Assembly: GCA_024643485.1 (NCBI GenBank)
Contig: JAHEMU010000196.1
Location: forward strand, 1-5,729
DNA from: Cytophagales bacterium
GTDB taxonomy: Bacteria > Bacteroidota > Bacteroidia > Cytophagales > Cyclobacteriaceae
DNA length: 5,729 nucleotides
Reading direction: 5' to 3'
How positions within the stretch are numbered: position 1 is the stretch's first letter; the number at the start of each line of letters is the position of its first letter. The notes beneath the pieces were generated by a model. The model saw nothing but the letters and a program-made list of their open reading frames with translations, ran no database searches and had not been told where the DNA came from. Position numbers and translations under genes: made by a program. Positions 1 through 5,111 of this stretch are shown piece after piece.

Positions 1-68
1 CCTATTGGCGTATGCTCCATGATGAGCTTAAAATTTTCTAGGGTGAATACATTGTCGATTTGACTCAT
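1..68 (-). CDS. 5' fragment of an unidentified gene, cut by the left window edge
   Basis: An ATG at 68 reading leftwards opens a frame of 22 complete codons that stays open to the edge. The peptide begins MSQIDNVFTLENF and continues KLIMEHTPIG. The ending 'xxIMEHTPIG' loosely resembles the first strand and turn of a PAS sensor domain, but 22 residues are far too few to assign a family. No convincing ribosome binding site precedes it (AAGGT lies directly against the ATG), which is common in Bacteroidota. A competing reading is a plus-strand C-terminus, YWRMLHDELKIF followed by a stop at 39-41. The minus reading is preferred only because it has a start codon and stays open. Confidence 0.35.
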   Translation of the reverse strand, partial: MSQIDNVFTLENFKLIMEHTPI

Positions 69-173
69 ACCTTAATGTTGCCAATGGTTGTAATTCCTAA
101 ATCAAGATAATACACGCTGCGCCTGATTATCCTTATTTGGCCTGTTGGCAGATTTACAATTTAATGAAATTAA

Positions 174-206
174 TTGACTATTTAATCATTCATTAATCTA
201 CAATTA
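174..206 (+). promoter_or_regulatory. Possible promoter of the 6S-like RNA
   Basis: TTGAC at 174-178 is followed by very AT-rich sequence with TACAATTA at 199-206, directly upstream of the predicted RNA 5' end (about 212-220). The TTG fits the Bacteroidota -33 element. The -7 match to TAnnTTTG is only partial and the 22-nt spacing is slightly long. An 8-bp inverted repeat, TTAATGAA (161-168) and TTCATTAA (189-196), flanks the TTGAC and could be an operator or chance in AT-rich DNA. Confidence 0.3.
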
Positions 207-211
207 TTTTA

Positions 212-353
212 AAAAAAAAGCCCTCGATAATTTGTGATTATGTGTCTTATTTCGTTGGGAATAGCATTTTCCCCTCCCCGGAGTAAGTTACAAATCCACG
301 GGAACCTAAGCCGTATAATAAACATTTAAGTTTTTTAAAATGGAGGGTTTTTT
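212..353 (+). ncRNA. Candidate 6S-like structured RNA (possibly the 6S-Flavo class)
   Basis: The region has no credible coding frame but folds coherently on the plus strand. Seen in the sequence: a closing stem CCCTC (221-225) with GAGGG (343-347), extended by an A-run (212-219) against T348-T353; a bubble with 5' strand 226-236; a small hairpin in the 3' strand (CATTTAA 323-329 with TTAAAATG 335-342, one bulge); and an upper stem 237-244/312-319 plus 246-249/307-310 with one 1x1 mismatch, 12 pairs. Apical hairpins are GGGAA 257-261 with TTCCC 269-273, and 277-282 with 295-302. The upper stem contains adjacent G-U and U-G pairs (242-314, 243-313) that would be C-A mismatches on the other strand, favouring plus orientation. 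The closing stem, bubble with small 3' hairpin and long upper stem are the hallmarks of 6S RNA, which binds RNA polymerase holoenzyme and mimics an open promoter. The 3' U-tract overlaps the oxyR stop codon. The family name is inferred from architecture and taxon, not from a covariance-model match. Confidence 0.5.
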
Positions 354-1290
354 AGATCCCAATGATATCCAGATCCTTATTTTCGTATTTTGAAGTTGAT
401 AAATGTGGGGTGATTATTTCCCGAATCCGATTGCCTAAAAATTCTATTGTGCGTTTTTTAGCAAGGGGTCTGTACGTAACCAAACTAACTTCTCGAACTG
501 GAATGGGTGTTTGAAACGGCTTGGTATTTGACTTTCTGCGGGGATCCATTTCTTTATAAAATAATTCAGGGACCAAGGTAAAGCCGCCAAACTTATCAGT
601 CATGTTTAATAAGGTATCAAACGAACTGCCTTCAAAGTGCAAATTAGAAGCCGAGTTTTCCTTTTCTTTTATTTCACAAATCGTCATGGCCTGATTTCTA
701 AAGCAGTGGCCTTCTTCCAATAACCATATTTTTCGGTCACTGATATCCTTTGAAGTGATATACGTTTTCGAAGAATCTTTTATCCCATACACCATCATGG
801 GCTCGTAATATAAAATGGTTTCGTCGAGCAATTCATCGCCTAATGGAGTAGCAAGAATGCCAAAATCAATATCGTTCATCTCCAACCGTTGTTTTATTTC
901 TTCCGTGGTAATTTCATTGATGATTAATTCAAGATTTGGGTTTTCTTTTAAGAGAGGCGGAAGTAAAAGTGGAAGAAGTGAATTGGCTATGGTAGGTATG
1001 ATTCCTATTCTAAGTTTTCCTGATAGCCCTGATAAAGGTTCTTCTTTAATTTGTTCTAGTTCCTTTTTTAAAGAAACGATTTTTGTGGCGATGTCGAGGA
1101 TCGAAAGCCCAGCTTCGGTAGTGATGATGGGATGACGACTCCGATCGAATATGTCGGTACTTAATTCCTCTTCCAGTTTTTTAATCATTGCTGAAAGGGT
1201 TGCCTGTGTGATATTACAGCTATCTGCAGCTTTGCCAAAATGCTTGTGGTGGTGTACCGCCAAAATATATTCCAATTGTTGAAAGTTCAT
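352..1290 (-). CDS. oxyR: Hydrogen-peroxide-sensing LysR-type regulator OxyR
   Basis: A cytoplasmic transcription factor that senses H2O2 through a reversible disulfide and controls peroxide-defence genes. The 312-residue protein has an N-terminal LysR winged helix-turn-helix (about 3-60, including QQLEYILAV, FGKAAD and ITQATLSAMIKKLE), a linker helix (about 61-90) and a periplasmic-binding-protein-like sensor domain (about 91-300). The OxyR signature is complete: H195, then C196-FRNQAMTI-C205, with the same nine-residue spacing as E. coli C199/C208. IPT (98-100) matches the peroxide-pocket threonine region. The start is the ATG at 1290, giving MNFQQLEY. A frame extension to a TTG at 1311 is rejected because that TTG lies inside the putative -7 promoter element TACCTTTG. 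It is divergent from the peroxiredoxin it probably controls, and an operator overlapping its own promoter suggests autorepression. Its stop codon lies inside the U-tract of the convergent 6S-like RNA. Confidence 0.96.
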   Translation of the reverse strand: MNFQQLEYILAVHHHKHFGKAADSCNITQATLSAMIKKLEEELSTDIFDRSRHPIITTEAGLSILDIATKIVSLKKELEQIKEEPLSGLSGKLRIGIIPTIANSLLPLLLPPLLKENPNLELIINEITTEEIKQRLEMNDIDFGILATPLGDELLDETILYYEPMMVYGIKDSSKTYITSKDISDRKIWLLEEGHCFRNQAMTICEIKEKENSASNLHFEGSSFDTLLNMTDKFGGFTLVPELFYKEMDPRRKSNTKPFQTPIPVREVSLVTYRPLAKKRTIEFLGNRIREIITPHLSTSKYENKDLDIIGI

Positions 1291-1293
1291 ATT

Positions 1294-1330
1294 ATAGATG
1301 TTATCTATCAAAGGTATAGAAAAATTCGTT
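1294..1330. promoter_or_regulatory. OxyR operator in the oxyR-peroxiredoxin intergenic region
   Basis: The four-part OxyR motif known from E. coli is ATAG-N7-CTAT-N7-ATAG-N7-CTAT. Here ATAG is at 1294-1297, CTAT at 1305-1308, ATAG at 1316-1319 and CGTT at 1327-1330, all at exact seven-base spacing: 14 of 16 core bases match. The left half also has the internal T (1299) and A (1303) of ATAGnTnnnAnCTAT. The site ends against the peroxiredoxin -33 element, where OxyR normally activates, and covers the oxyR -7 element, so binding should repress oxyR itself. The adjacent gene encodes OxyR, making the assignment coherent. Confidence 0.72.
1309..1316 (-). promoter_or_regulatory. oxyR promoter -7 element (TACCTTTG)
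   Basis: Read on the minus strand this is TACCTTTG, an exact match to the Bacteroidota TAnnTTTG consensus. It would place the transcript start about 10-15 bases ahead of the ATG at 1290. No clean TTG is seen at the -33 distance, only a T-rich stretch (GTTTTA on the minus strand near 1340-1345). The element lies inside the OxyR operator. Confidence 0.55.
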
Positions 1331-1360
1331 TGTGTCTATTAAAACACTTTCTTAATTTTG
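1329..1360 (+). promoter_or_regulatory. Peroxiredoxin operon promoter (Bacteroidota -33/-7 type)
   Basis: TTTG at 1329-1332 and TAATTTTG at 1353-1360 are separated by 20 bases, matching both Bacteroidota promoter elements (TTTG and TAnnTTTG) with the expected spacing. Transcription would begin near 1365-1368, giving a leader of roughly 24 bases before the ATG at 1390. The OxyR operator ends at 1330, touching the -33 element, as expected for direct activation of RNA polymerase. A short dyad, GTGT (1332-1335) and ACAC (1344-1347), lies in the spacer. Confidence 0.7.
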
Positions 1361-1389
1361 AACCATCAATTAATAAACAATTAAAAGTT

Positions 1390-2028
1390 ATGGCATTTAC
1401 AGGTAAAAAATTTCCAAATATCAGTGTACCCGCAATGAATGAAATGGGCGACACCTTTCAACTGAATGTACTACAAGAAGCAATCAACAATAAAAAGAAA
1501 GTATTGTTGTTTTGGTATCCTAAGGATTTCACTTTTGTGTGTCCGACAGAGCTTCACGCGTTCCAATCGGCTTTGACTGAATTTGAAAAGCGCAATACCA
1601 TGGTAATTGGAGCTTCATGTGACACCGCTGAAGTGCATTTTGCATGGTTAAATACAGCGAAAGACAACGGTGGTATTGAAGGTGTTACTTATCCAATTCT
1701 GGCAGATAGTAACAGAAACTTATCTTCTACCCTAGATATTCTAGATATTGAAGAAGCAACTTATGATGAGGTTACGGGTTACGCGCTTTTAAAAGGTGAC
1801 AACGTTACGTACCGAGCTACTTATTTAATCGATGAGGAGGGTGTGGTATTTCATGAAGGAATAAACCACATGCCATTAGGAAGAAATGTAAATGATTTCT
1901 TGAGAATGATCGATGCTTATTCACATGTACAATCGCACGGTGAAGTGTGTCCTGCTAACTGGGAAGAAGGAAAACAAGCCATGAAAGCCGATAGAAGCGG
2001 TGTGGCAGAATATTTACAGACTAATTAA
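1390..2028 (+). CDS. Typical 2-Cys peroxiredoxin (AhpC/Prx1 subfamily)
   Basis: A cytoplasmic thiol peroxidase that reduces H2O2 and organic hydroperoxides; this subfamily forms dimers that assemble into decamers. The 212-residue protein has the catalytic motif P44-xxx-T48-xx-C51 (FTFVCPTE), with C51 the peroxidatic cysteine. R142 is a candidate for the conserved arginine, and C187 in GEVCPANW is the resolving cysteine. The GGIEG segment (94-98) sits where sensitive peroxiredoxins have GGLG. The C-terminus ends EYLQTN rather than with a YF motif, so sensitivity to over-oxidation is unclear. The ATG at 1390 gives the family's usual N-terminus and lies just behind a good promoter; upstream extensions of the frame run across oxyR and are not credible. 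It is the first gene of an operon with its probable reductant, a thioredoxin, 11 bases downstream. No AhpF is present here. OxyR control is likely. The exact symbol (ahpC or prx) is left open. Confidence 0.95.
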   Translation: MAFTGKKFPNISVPAMNEMGDTFQLNVLQEAINNKKKVLLFWYPKDFTFVCPTELHAFQSALTEFEKRNTMVIGASCDTAEVHFAWLNTAKDNGGIEGVTYPILADSNRNLSSTLDILDIEEATYDEVTGYALLKGDNVTYRATYLIDEEGVVFHEGINHMPLGRNVNDFLRMIDAYSHVQSHGEVCPANWEEGKQAMKADRSGVAEYLQTN

Positions 2029-2039
2029 ATTTTGAAAAG

Positions 2040-2354
2040 ATGTATCAGGAATTAGAACAAGATAATTTAGATCAAATTGTAGCATCAAATAAACAAGTGA
2101 TGGTACAATATTCAGCGGGATGGTGCGGTAATTGCCGTTTGATGAAACCAAAATTCAAGAGATTTGCAACTGAAAAGGAGGATGTGTTGTTTATTATGGT
2201 AGATGCTGAACAATTTCCAAATTCAAGAAAATTAGCGAATGTTAATAACCTTCCAACCTTTGCTGCTTTTCAAAACGGAAAATTGACAAATCAAATTCAA
2301 ACCAACCAAGCAGAATCTTTAAAACAATTTATAGATGAAACTACCACTAATTAA
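2040..2354 (+). CDS. Small thioredoxin-family protein with a CGNC active site
   Basis: A 104-residue single-domain thioredoxin without a signal peptide, so cytoplasmic. The active site is W28-C29-G30-N31-C32, where classical thioredoxin has WCGPC. The cis-proline loop is present as L71-P72-T73-F74. The position of the buried aspartate that tunes thioredoxin chemistry (D26 in E. coli) appears to be Q23 (VQYSAGWC). These changes suggest a redox potential different from general thioredoxin. Placed 11 bases after the peroxiredoxin stop, with TTTTGAAAAG before its ATG, it is inferred to recycle the resolving-cysteine disulfide of that peroxiredoxin. Co-transcription from the OxyR-controlled promoter is likely. 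It overlaps the next gene by 20 bases. The family is certain; the partner is inferred from context. Confidence 0.9.
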   Translation: MYQELEQDNLDQIVASNKQVMVQYSAGWCGNCRLMKPKFKRFATEKEDVLFIMVDAEQFPNSRKLANVNNLPTFAAFQNGKLTNQIQTNQAESLKQFIDETTTN

Positions 2355-2592
2355 ACACATTCATCAATTCGTAGTTGAACACGATCAGGATTATGTTCTA
2401 GAGGCAATCGAAGTTCTCGAACATATTTCAGAAAGTGCAGCAATTAAAGACGAAGAGTTAGACGTTATTGGGGAATTAATATCCAACATGTACGGCGCAC
2501 TCGAGGTGAGAAAACTGATTAAAGAAGGCCAAACTGAAAAGGAAGCATTGAATGCTTTTATGAAAAGGGTAGTGGGGTCTATTGATAAATAA
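2335..2592 (+). CDS. Small helical protein of unknown function (DUF6952-like)
   Basis: An 85-residue acidic, apparently all-helical protein with no cysteine, membrane segment or signal peptide. It resembles what I recall as the DUF6952 family of Flavobacteriia; that name comes from memory, not a search. Notable stretches are IKHIHQFVVEHDQDYVLEAI (6-25), DEELDVIGELISNMYGALEV (39-58) and a C-terminal helix ending in MKRVVGSIDK. The ATG at 2335 lies 20 bases inside the thioredoxin gene in another frame with no Shine-Dalgarno sequence, suggesting translational coupling. The stop is six bases before the Dps start. Its position between thioredoxin and Dps in a peroxide operon suggests an accessory role in oxidative or iron stress, but nothing in the sequence shows an activity. 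Confidence 0.87.
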   Translation: MKLPLIKHIHQFVVEHDQDYVLEAIEVLEHISESAAIKDEELDVIGELISNMYGALEVRKLIKEGQTEKEALNAFMKRVVGSIDK

Positions 2593-2598
2593 AAAGGC

Positions 2599-3072
2599 AT
2601 GAAAAACGTAAGCAGAATAGGACTTAGTAATGAGAAAAGTGGTGAATTGGCGGATAAATTGAATGATTTATTAGCTAATTACTCCGTCTTGTACCAAAAC
2701 ACCAAAGGCTATCACTGGAATATCAAAGGGGAAAATTTCTTTGAACTTCATGTGAAATTTGAAGAATTATACAATAATCTATTTCTCAAAATTGATGAAA
2801 TAGCTGAACGAATTCTCACCTTGGGTAGTTCGCCAGATCATCGTTATTCAACGTATATTGCCTCTAGTGAAATTAAAGAAAGTAGTGAAGTTTCAAACGG
2901 GAAGAAGGGAATTGCAGAAGTGGTTGAAGCATTGCAGATTTTATTAATCAAGCAAAGGCGTATTTTGAACTTGGCCGCTGATATTGAAGACGAAGGCACT
3001 AACGCATTGATGTCTGATTATATCAGGGAACAAGAAAAGTTGATTTGGATGTATTCCGCTTATTTAAATTAA
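2599..3072 (+). CDS. dps: Dps-family DNA-protection ferroxidase (miniferritin)
   Basis: A cytoplasmic miniferritin that, in this family, forms a 12-subunit shell, oxidises Fe(II) with H2O2 and stores the iron, suppressing hydroxyl-radical formation. The 157-residue protein is one four-helix bundle. The inter-subunit ferroxidase ligands are all present with family spacing: H39 (in KGYHWNIKG), H51 (12 later), D66 and E70 (in KIDEIAER). The N-terminus is short, with a few lysines and an arginine, so DNA binding is possible but not evident. AAAAAGGC before the ATG at 2599 is the best ribosome binding site in the operon. It is the last gene of the cluster, six bases after the preceding stop and followed at once by a strong terminator. 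Read-through from the OxyR-controlled promoter fits the widespread OxyR control of dps. Confidence 0.95.
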   Translation: MKNVSRIGLSNEKSGELADKLNDLLANYSVLYQNTKGYHWNIKGENFFELHVKFEELYNNLFLKIDEIAERILTLGSSPDHRYSTYIASSEIKESSEVSNGKKGIAEVVEALQILLIKQRRILNLAADIEDEGTNALMSDYIREQEKLIWMYSAYLN

Positions 3073-3075
3073 AAT

Positions 3076-3109
3076 AAAAAAAAGCCCTGCGAAAGCAGGG
3101 CTTTTTTTT
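3076..3109. terminator. Bidirectional intrinsic terminator between dps and metK
   Basis: The stem AGCCCTGC (3083-3090) pairs with GCAGGGCT (3095-3102) around a GAAA tetraloop (3091-3094). It is flanked by an A-run on the left and eight T on the right, so it works on both strands. It ends the peroxide operon just after the dps stop and also ends convergent metK. The metK stop codon (3108-3110) lies in the T-run, so the metK coding sequence runs right into the hairpin. Confidence 0.95.
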
Positions 3110-4361
3110 ATAGCTTAAATGCTTTTTTAACTTTATCTACATAGTCTAGTTTTTCCCATGTGAAGGTTTCTACTTCCATGGTTTTAACTTGTTGGCTTCC
3201 ATCTTTAAAACTCACTGTCTTAATTTCAGGAGTTCTACCCATGTGGCCATAAGCCGCGGTGTCTGAGTAAATTGGGTTTCTTAATTTTAGGCGAGTTTCA
3301 ACAGCGTATGGACGCATATCAAAAATACCTGCAACGATAGAAGCAATTTCACTATCGCTCATGTTCACATGCGAGGTACGGTACGTATTAATAAAAATAC
3401 TCGTCGGATTTGCTACACCTATCGCGTAAGAAACTTGAACTAATACCTCATCCGCTACGCCAGCAGCAACCAAATTTTTAGCGATATGGCGAGTTGCATA
3501 AGCAGCAGACCGGTCAACTTTACTTGGGTCTTTTCCAGAAAATGCTCCTCCACCGTGAGCTCCTTTTCCTCCGTAGGTATCTACAATGATTTTCCTTCCA
3601 GTTAATCCAGTATCTCCGTGTGGTCCACCGATAACAAATTTACCTGTTGGATTTATATGATATTTTATATCCGAACCGAATAATTTTCTGTTCTCTTCAT
3701 TCAGTCTGTTTAGCACTCTTGGCATCAAGATATTTTTCATATCTGTGCTAATTTTTGCTAACATGGTTTTTTCTTCATCAAAATCATCGTGCTGAGTTGA
3801 GATAACGATAGCCTCGATTCGTTCTGGCTTATTATTTTCGTCATACTGCAATGTCACCTGCGATTTCGCATCAGGACGAAGGTATTTTATTTCTTTATTT
3901 TCACGTCTTAGGTTGGCTAACTCTTCTAGAATTAGATGAGAAATAGTCAATGCTAATGGCATATAGCTGTCTGTCTCGACCGTCGCATATCCAAACATCA
4001 TTCCCTGATCTCCAGCTCCTTGATCTTCGGGGTTACCACGATCTACTCCTTGATTAATGTCTGGAGACTGTTCGTGGATAGCGGAAATAACGCCACATGA
4101 GTTTCCGTCGAACATATATTCTCCTTTGGTATAACCAATTTTATTGATGACGTCGCGTGCAATTTGCTGTACATCTAGATAAGCCGTGGATTTAACCTCA
4201 CCACTTAATACAGTTAAACCAGTAGTAACTAAGGTTTCACATGCCACTTTCGACATGGGATCGAAAGCAAGAAAATGATCATTTATCGCGTCTGAAATTT
4301 GATCTGCAACCTTGTCGGGATGACCTTCAGATACCGACTCTGATGTAAAGAAGTATGACAT
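3108..4361 (-). CDS. metK: S-adenosylmethionine synthase (methionine adenosyltransferase)
   Basis: A cytoplasmic enzyme that makes S-adenosylmethionine from methionine and ATP, releasing phosphate and pyrophosphate; it supplies the methyl donor for nearly all cellular methylation. The 417-residue protein, typical of Bacteroidota MetK, shows the family signatures in order: FTSESVSEGHPDKVADQ (5-21, with H14, D16 and K17 of the active site), GAGDQGMMFGYA (115-126), HINPTGKFVIGGPHGDTGLT (235-254) and the glycine-rich GGGAFSGKD (270-278) followed by KVDRSAAY. The ATG at 4361 gives the normal MSYFFTSES start; a TTG three codons upstream is rejected because bacterial MetK starts right before this motif. 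It lies 41 bases after the methylase gene on the same strand and probably also has its own promoter in that gap. No SAM riboswitch fits in so short a gap. Confidence 0.98.
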   Translation of the reverse strand: MSYFFTSESVSEGHPDKVADQISDAINDHFLAFDPMSKVACETLVTTGLTVLSGEVKSTAYLDVQQIARDVINKIGYTKGEYMFDGNSCGVISAIHEQSPDINQGVDRGNPEDQGAGDQGMMFGYATVETDSYMPLALTISHLILEELANLRRENKEIKYLRPDAKSQVTLQYDENNKPERIEAIVISTQHDDFDEEKTMLAKISTDMKNILMPRVLNRLNEENRKLFGSDIKYHINPTGKFVIGGPHGDTGLTGRKIIVDTYGGKGAHGGGAFSGKDPSKVDRSAAYATRHIAKNLVAAGVADEVLVQVSYAIGVANPTSIFINTYRTSHVNMSDSEIASIVAGIFDMRPYAVETRLKLRNPIYSDTAAYGHMGRTPEIKTVSFKDGSQQVKTMEVETFTWEKLDYVDKVKKAFKL

Positions 4362-4386
4362 AAAAGACAAAATTTATTATAAAGCG

Positions 4387-4394
4387 CAAATTTA
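4387..4394 (-). promoter_or_regulatory. metK promoter -7 element (TAAATTTG)
   Basis: On the minus strand this reads TAAATTTG, an exact TAnnTTTG match between the methylase stop (4403) and the metK ATG (4361). It would give a metK leader of roughly 20 bases. The -33 region is only T-rich (TTTTTC near 4417-4422), without TTG. It would let metK be expressed independently of the upstream gene. Because the short motif can occur by chance in AT-rich DNA, confidence is moderate. Confidence 0.42.
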
Positions 4395-4402
4395 ATAAAT
4401 TC

Positions 4403-5107
4403 TTACCGATGTATAAGAAAAACCGTTGGTAATTTATGTAATTCTGGAAGCTGGCCATTCCATTCCGCCACTGTTTGAGTTTTTACAAGGTTGTTATCGC
4501 CGGTAATATCTCGTGCTACACATACCCGAGCCGTTGGATGGCAGACTTCCAAAATACTTTTTAACAGCGCATTATTCCGGTAGGGAGTTTCAATGAAAAT
4601 TTGTGTTTGATTAAATTTTCTGGATTCTTCTTCTAATTTCCGCAGGGTTTTCTTTCGATCTTCTTCTTCGATTGGTAAATATCCATGAAAACAAAATTTT
4701 TGGCCGTTCATGCCAGAAGCCATTAGTGCGAGTAATATCGAACTAGGACCTACCAAAGGCACCACTTCATATCCTTTTTTGTGGGCGTATTCAACGGCTA
4801 AAGCGCCTGGGTCTGCTACCCCTGGACAGCCAGCTTCTGAAATGACGCCCATATTTTTCCCGTTTGCCATTGGTTGAAGGAGTTTCTTCATCTGGTCGGG
4901 GGTAGTGTTTTTATCTATAATCTCAAAAGACAATTCTTGAATGTCGATACCCAATTGTAAAGAACTTATATATCTACGAGCAGTACGCACGTTTTCAACG
5001 AGGAAATGTTGAATGGAACTTATCCAATTACTTATTTCCAATGGCAGTTGTTCCGGTTTACCGGGGTCGGTAATAGGAGCGGGAATTAATATCAGTTGAG
5101 GTTTCAC
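4403..5107 (-). CDS. Short RsmI-like SAM-dependent methyltransferase (tetrapyrrole methylase fold)
   Basis: A cytoplasmic methyltransferase of the RsmI/YraL branch of the tetrapyrrole methylase superfamily. RsmI 2'-O-methylates C1402 of 16S rRNA; whether this paralogue does so is unknown. In 234 residues it shows LILIPAPITD (5-14), VENVRTARRYI (38-48), SEAGCPGVADPG (90-101, equivalent to SDAGTPxxSDPG of RsmI), VGPSS (119-123), HGYLP (141-145) and FIETPYRN (171-178). It is about 50 residues shorter than typical RsmI and lacks the C-terminal extension. I recall this short form as common in Bacteroidota, where a full RsmI is usually encoded elsewhere, so rsmI is not assigned. The start is a GTG at 5107, one residue before KPQLILIP; no ATG exists near the N-terminus. 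It precedes metK, which supplies its cofactor. Confidence 0.88.
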   Translation of the reverse strand: MKPQLILIPAPITDPGKPEQLPLEISNWISSIQHFLVENVRTARRYISSLQLGIDIQELSFEIIDKNTTPDQMKKLLQPMANGKNMGVISEAGCPGVADPGALAVEYAHKKGYEVVPLVGPSSILLALMASGMNGQKFCFHGYLPIEEEDRKKTLRKLEEESRKFNQTQIFIETPYRNNALLKSILEVCHPTARVCVARDITGDNNLVKTQTVAEWNGQLPELHKLPTVFLIHR

Positions 5108-5111
5108 GAAA

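Noticed and set aside
3..41. Plus-strand C-terminus YWRMLHDELKIF ending at a stop at 39-41
   Set aside because: Only 12 codons; the minus-strand frame has an ATG and stays open to the edge. Neither can be proven from the window.
79..150. Inverted repeat TGCCAA (79-84) and TTGGCA (145-150)
   Set aside because: Six-base arms 60 bases apart are expected by chance, with no supporting structure between them.
212..353. Minus-strand orientation for the structured RNA, as an oxyR 3' UTR
   Set aside because: Two G-U type pairs in the upper stem become C-A mismatches on the minus strand and no promoter is seen there. A role in oxyR mRNA 3' end formation, through the CTTTTTTTTT after GAGGG on the minus strand, is not excluded.
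815..1135. A 106-residue plus-strand reading frame
   Set aside because: It lies wholly inside oxyR on the opposite strand, is serine-rich with low complexity, and has no promoter or recognisable family.
1332..1347. Dyad GTGT-N8-ACAC in the peroxiredoxin promoter spacer as a second operator
   Set aside because: Four-base arms are too short to support a separate regulator; the OxyR site explains the regulation.
1240..1389. N-terminal extension of the peroxiredoxin frame back to 1240
   Set aside because: It would run through oxyR and both divergent promoters; the ATG at 1390 gives the canonical family N-terminus.
2391..2600. A 69-residue minus-strand reading frame
   Set aside because: It is antisense to the DUF6952-like gene, which has clear operon context; no motif or start signal supports it.
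4362..4370. TTG start three codons before the metK ATG
   Set aside because: MetK proteins start immediately before the YxFTSESVSEGHPDK motif, and ATG at 4361 gives exactly that.
4362..4402. SAM riboswitch ahead of metK
   Set aside because: The 41-base gap is too short for any SAM riboswitch and shows no stem set; only a -7 element is visible.
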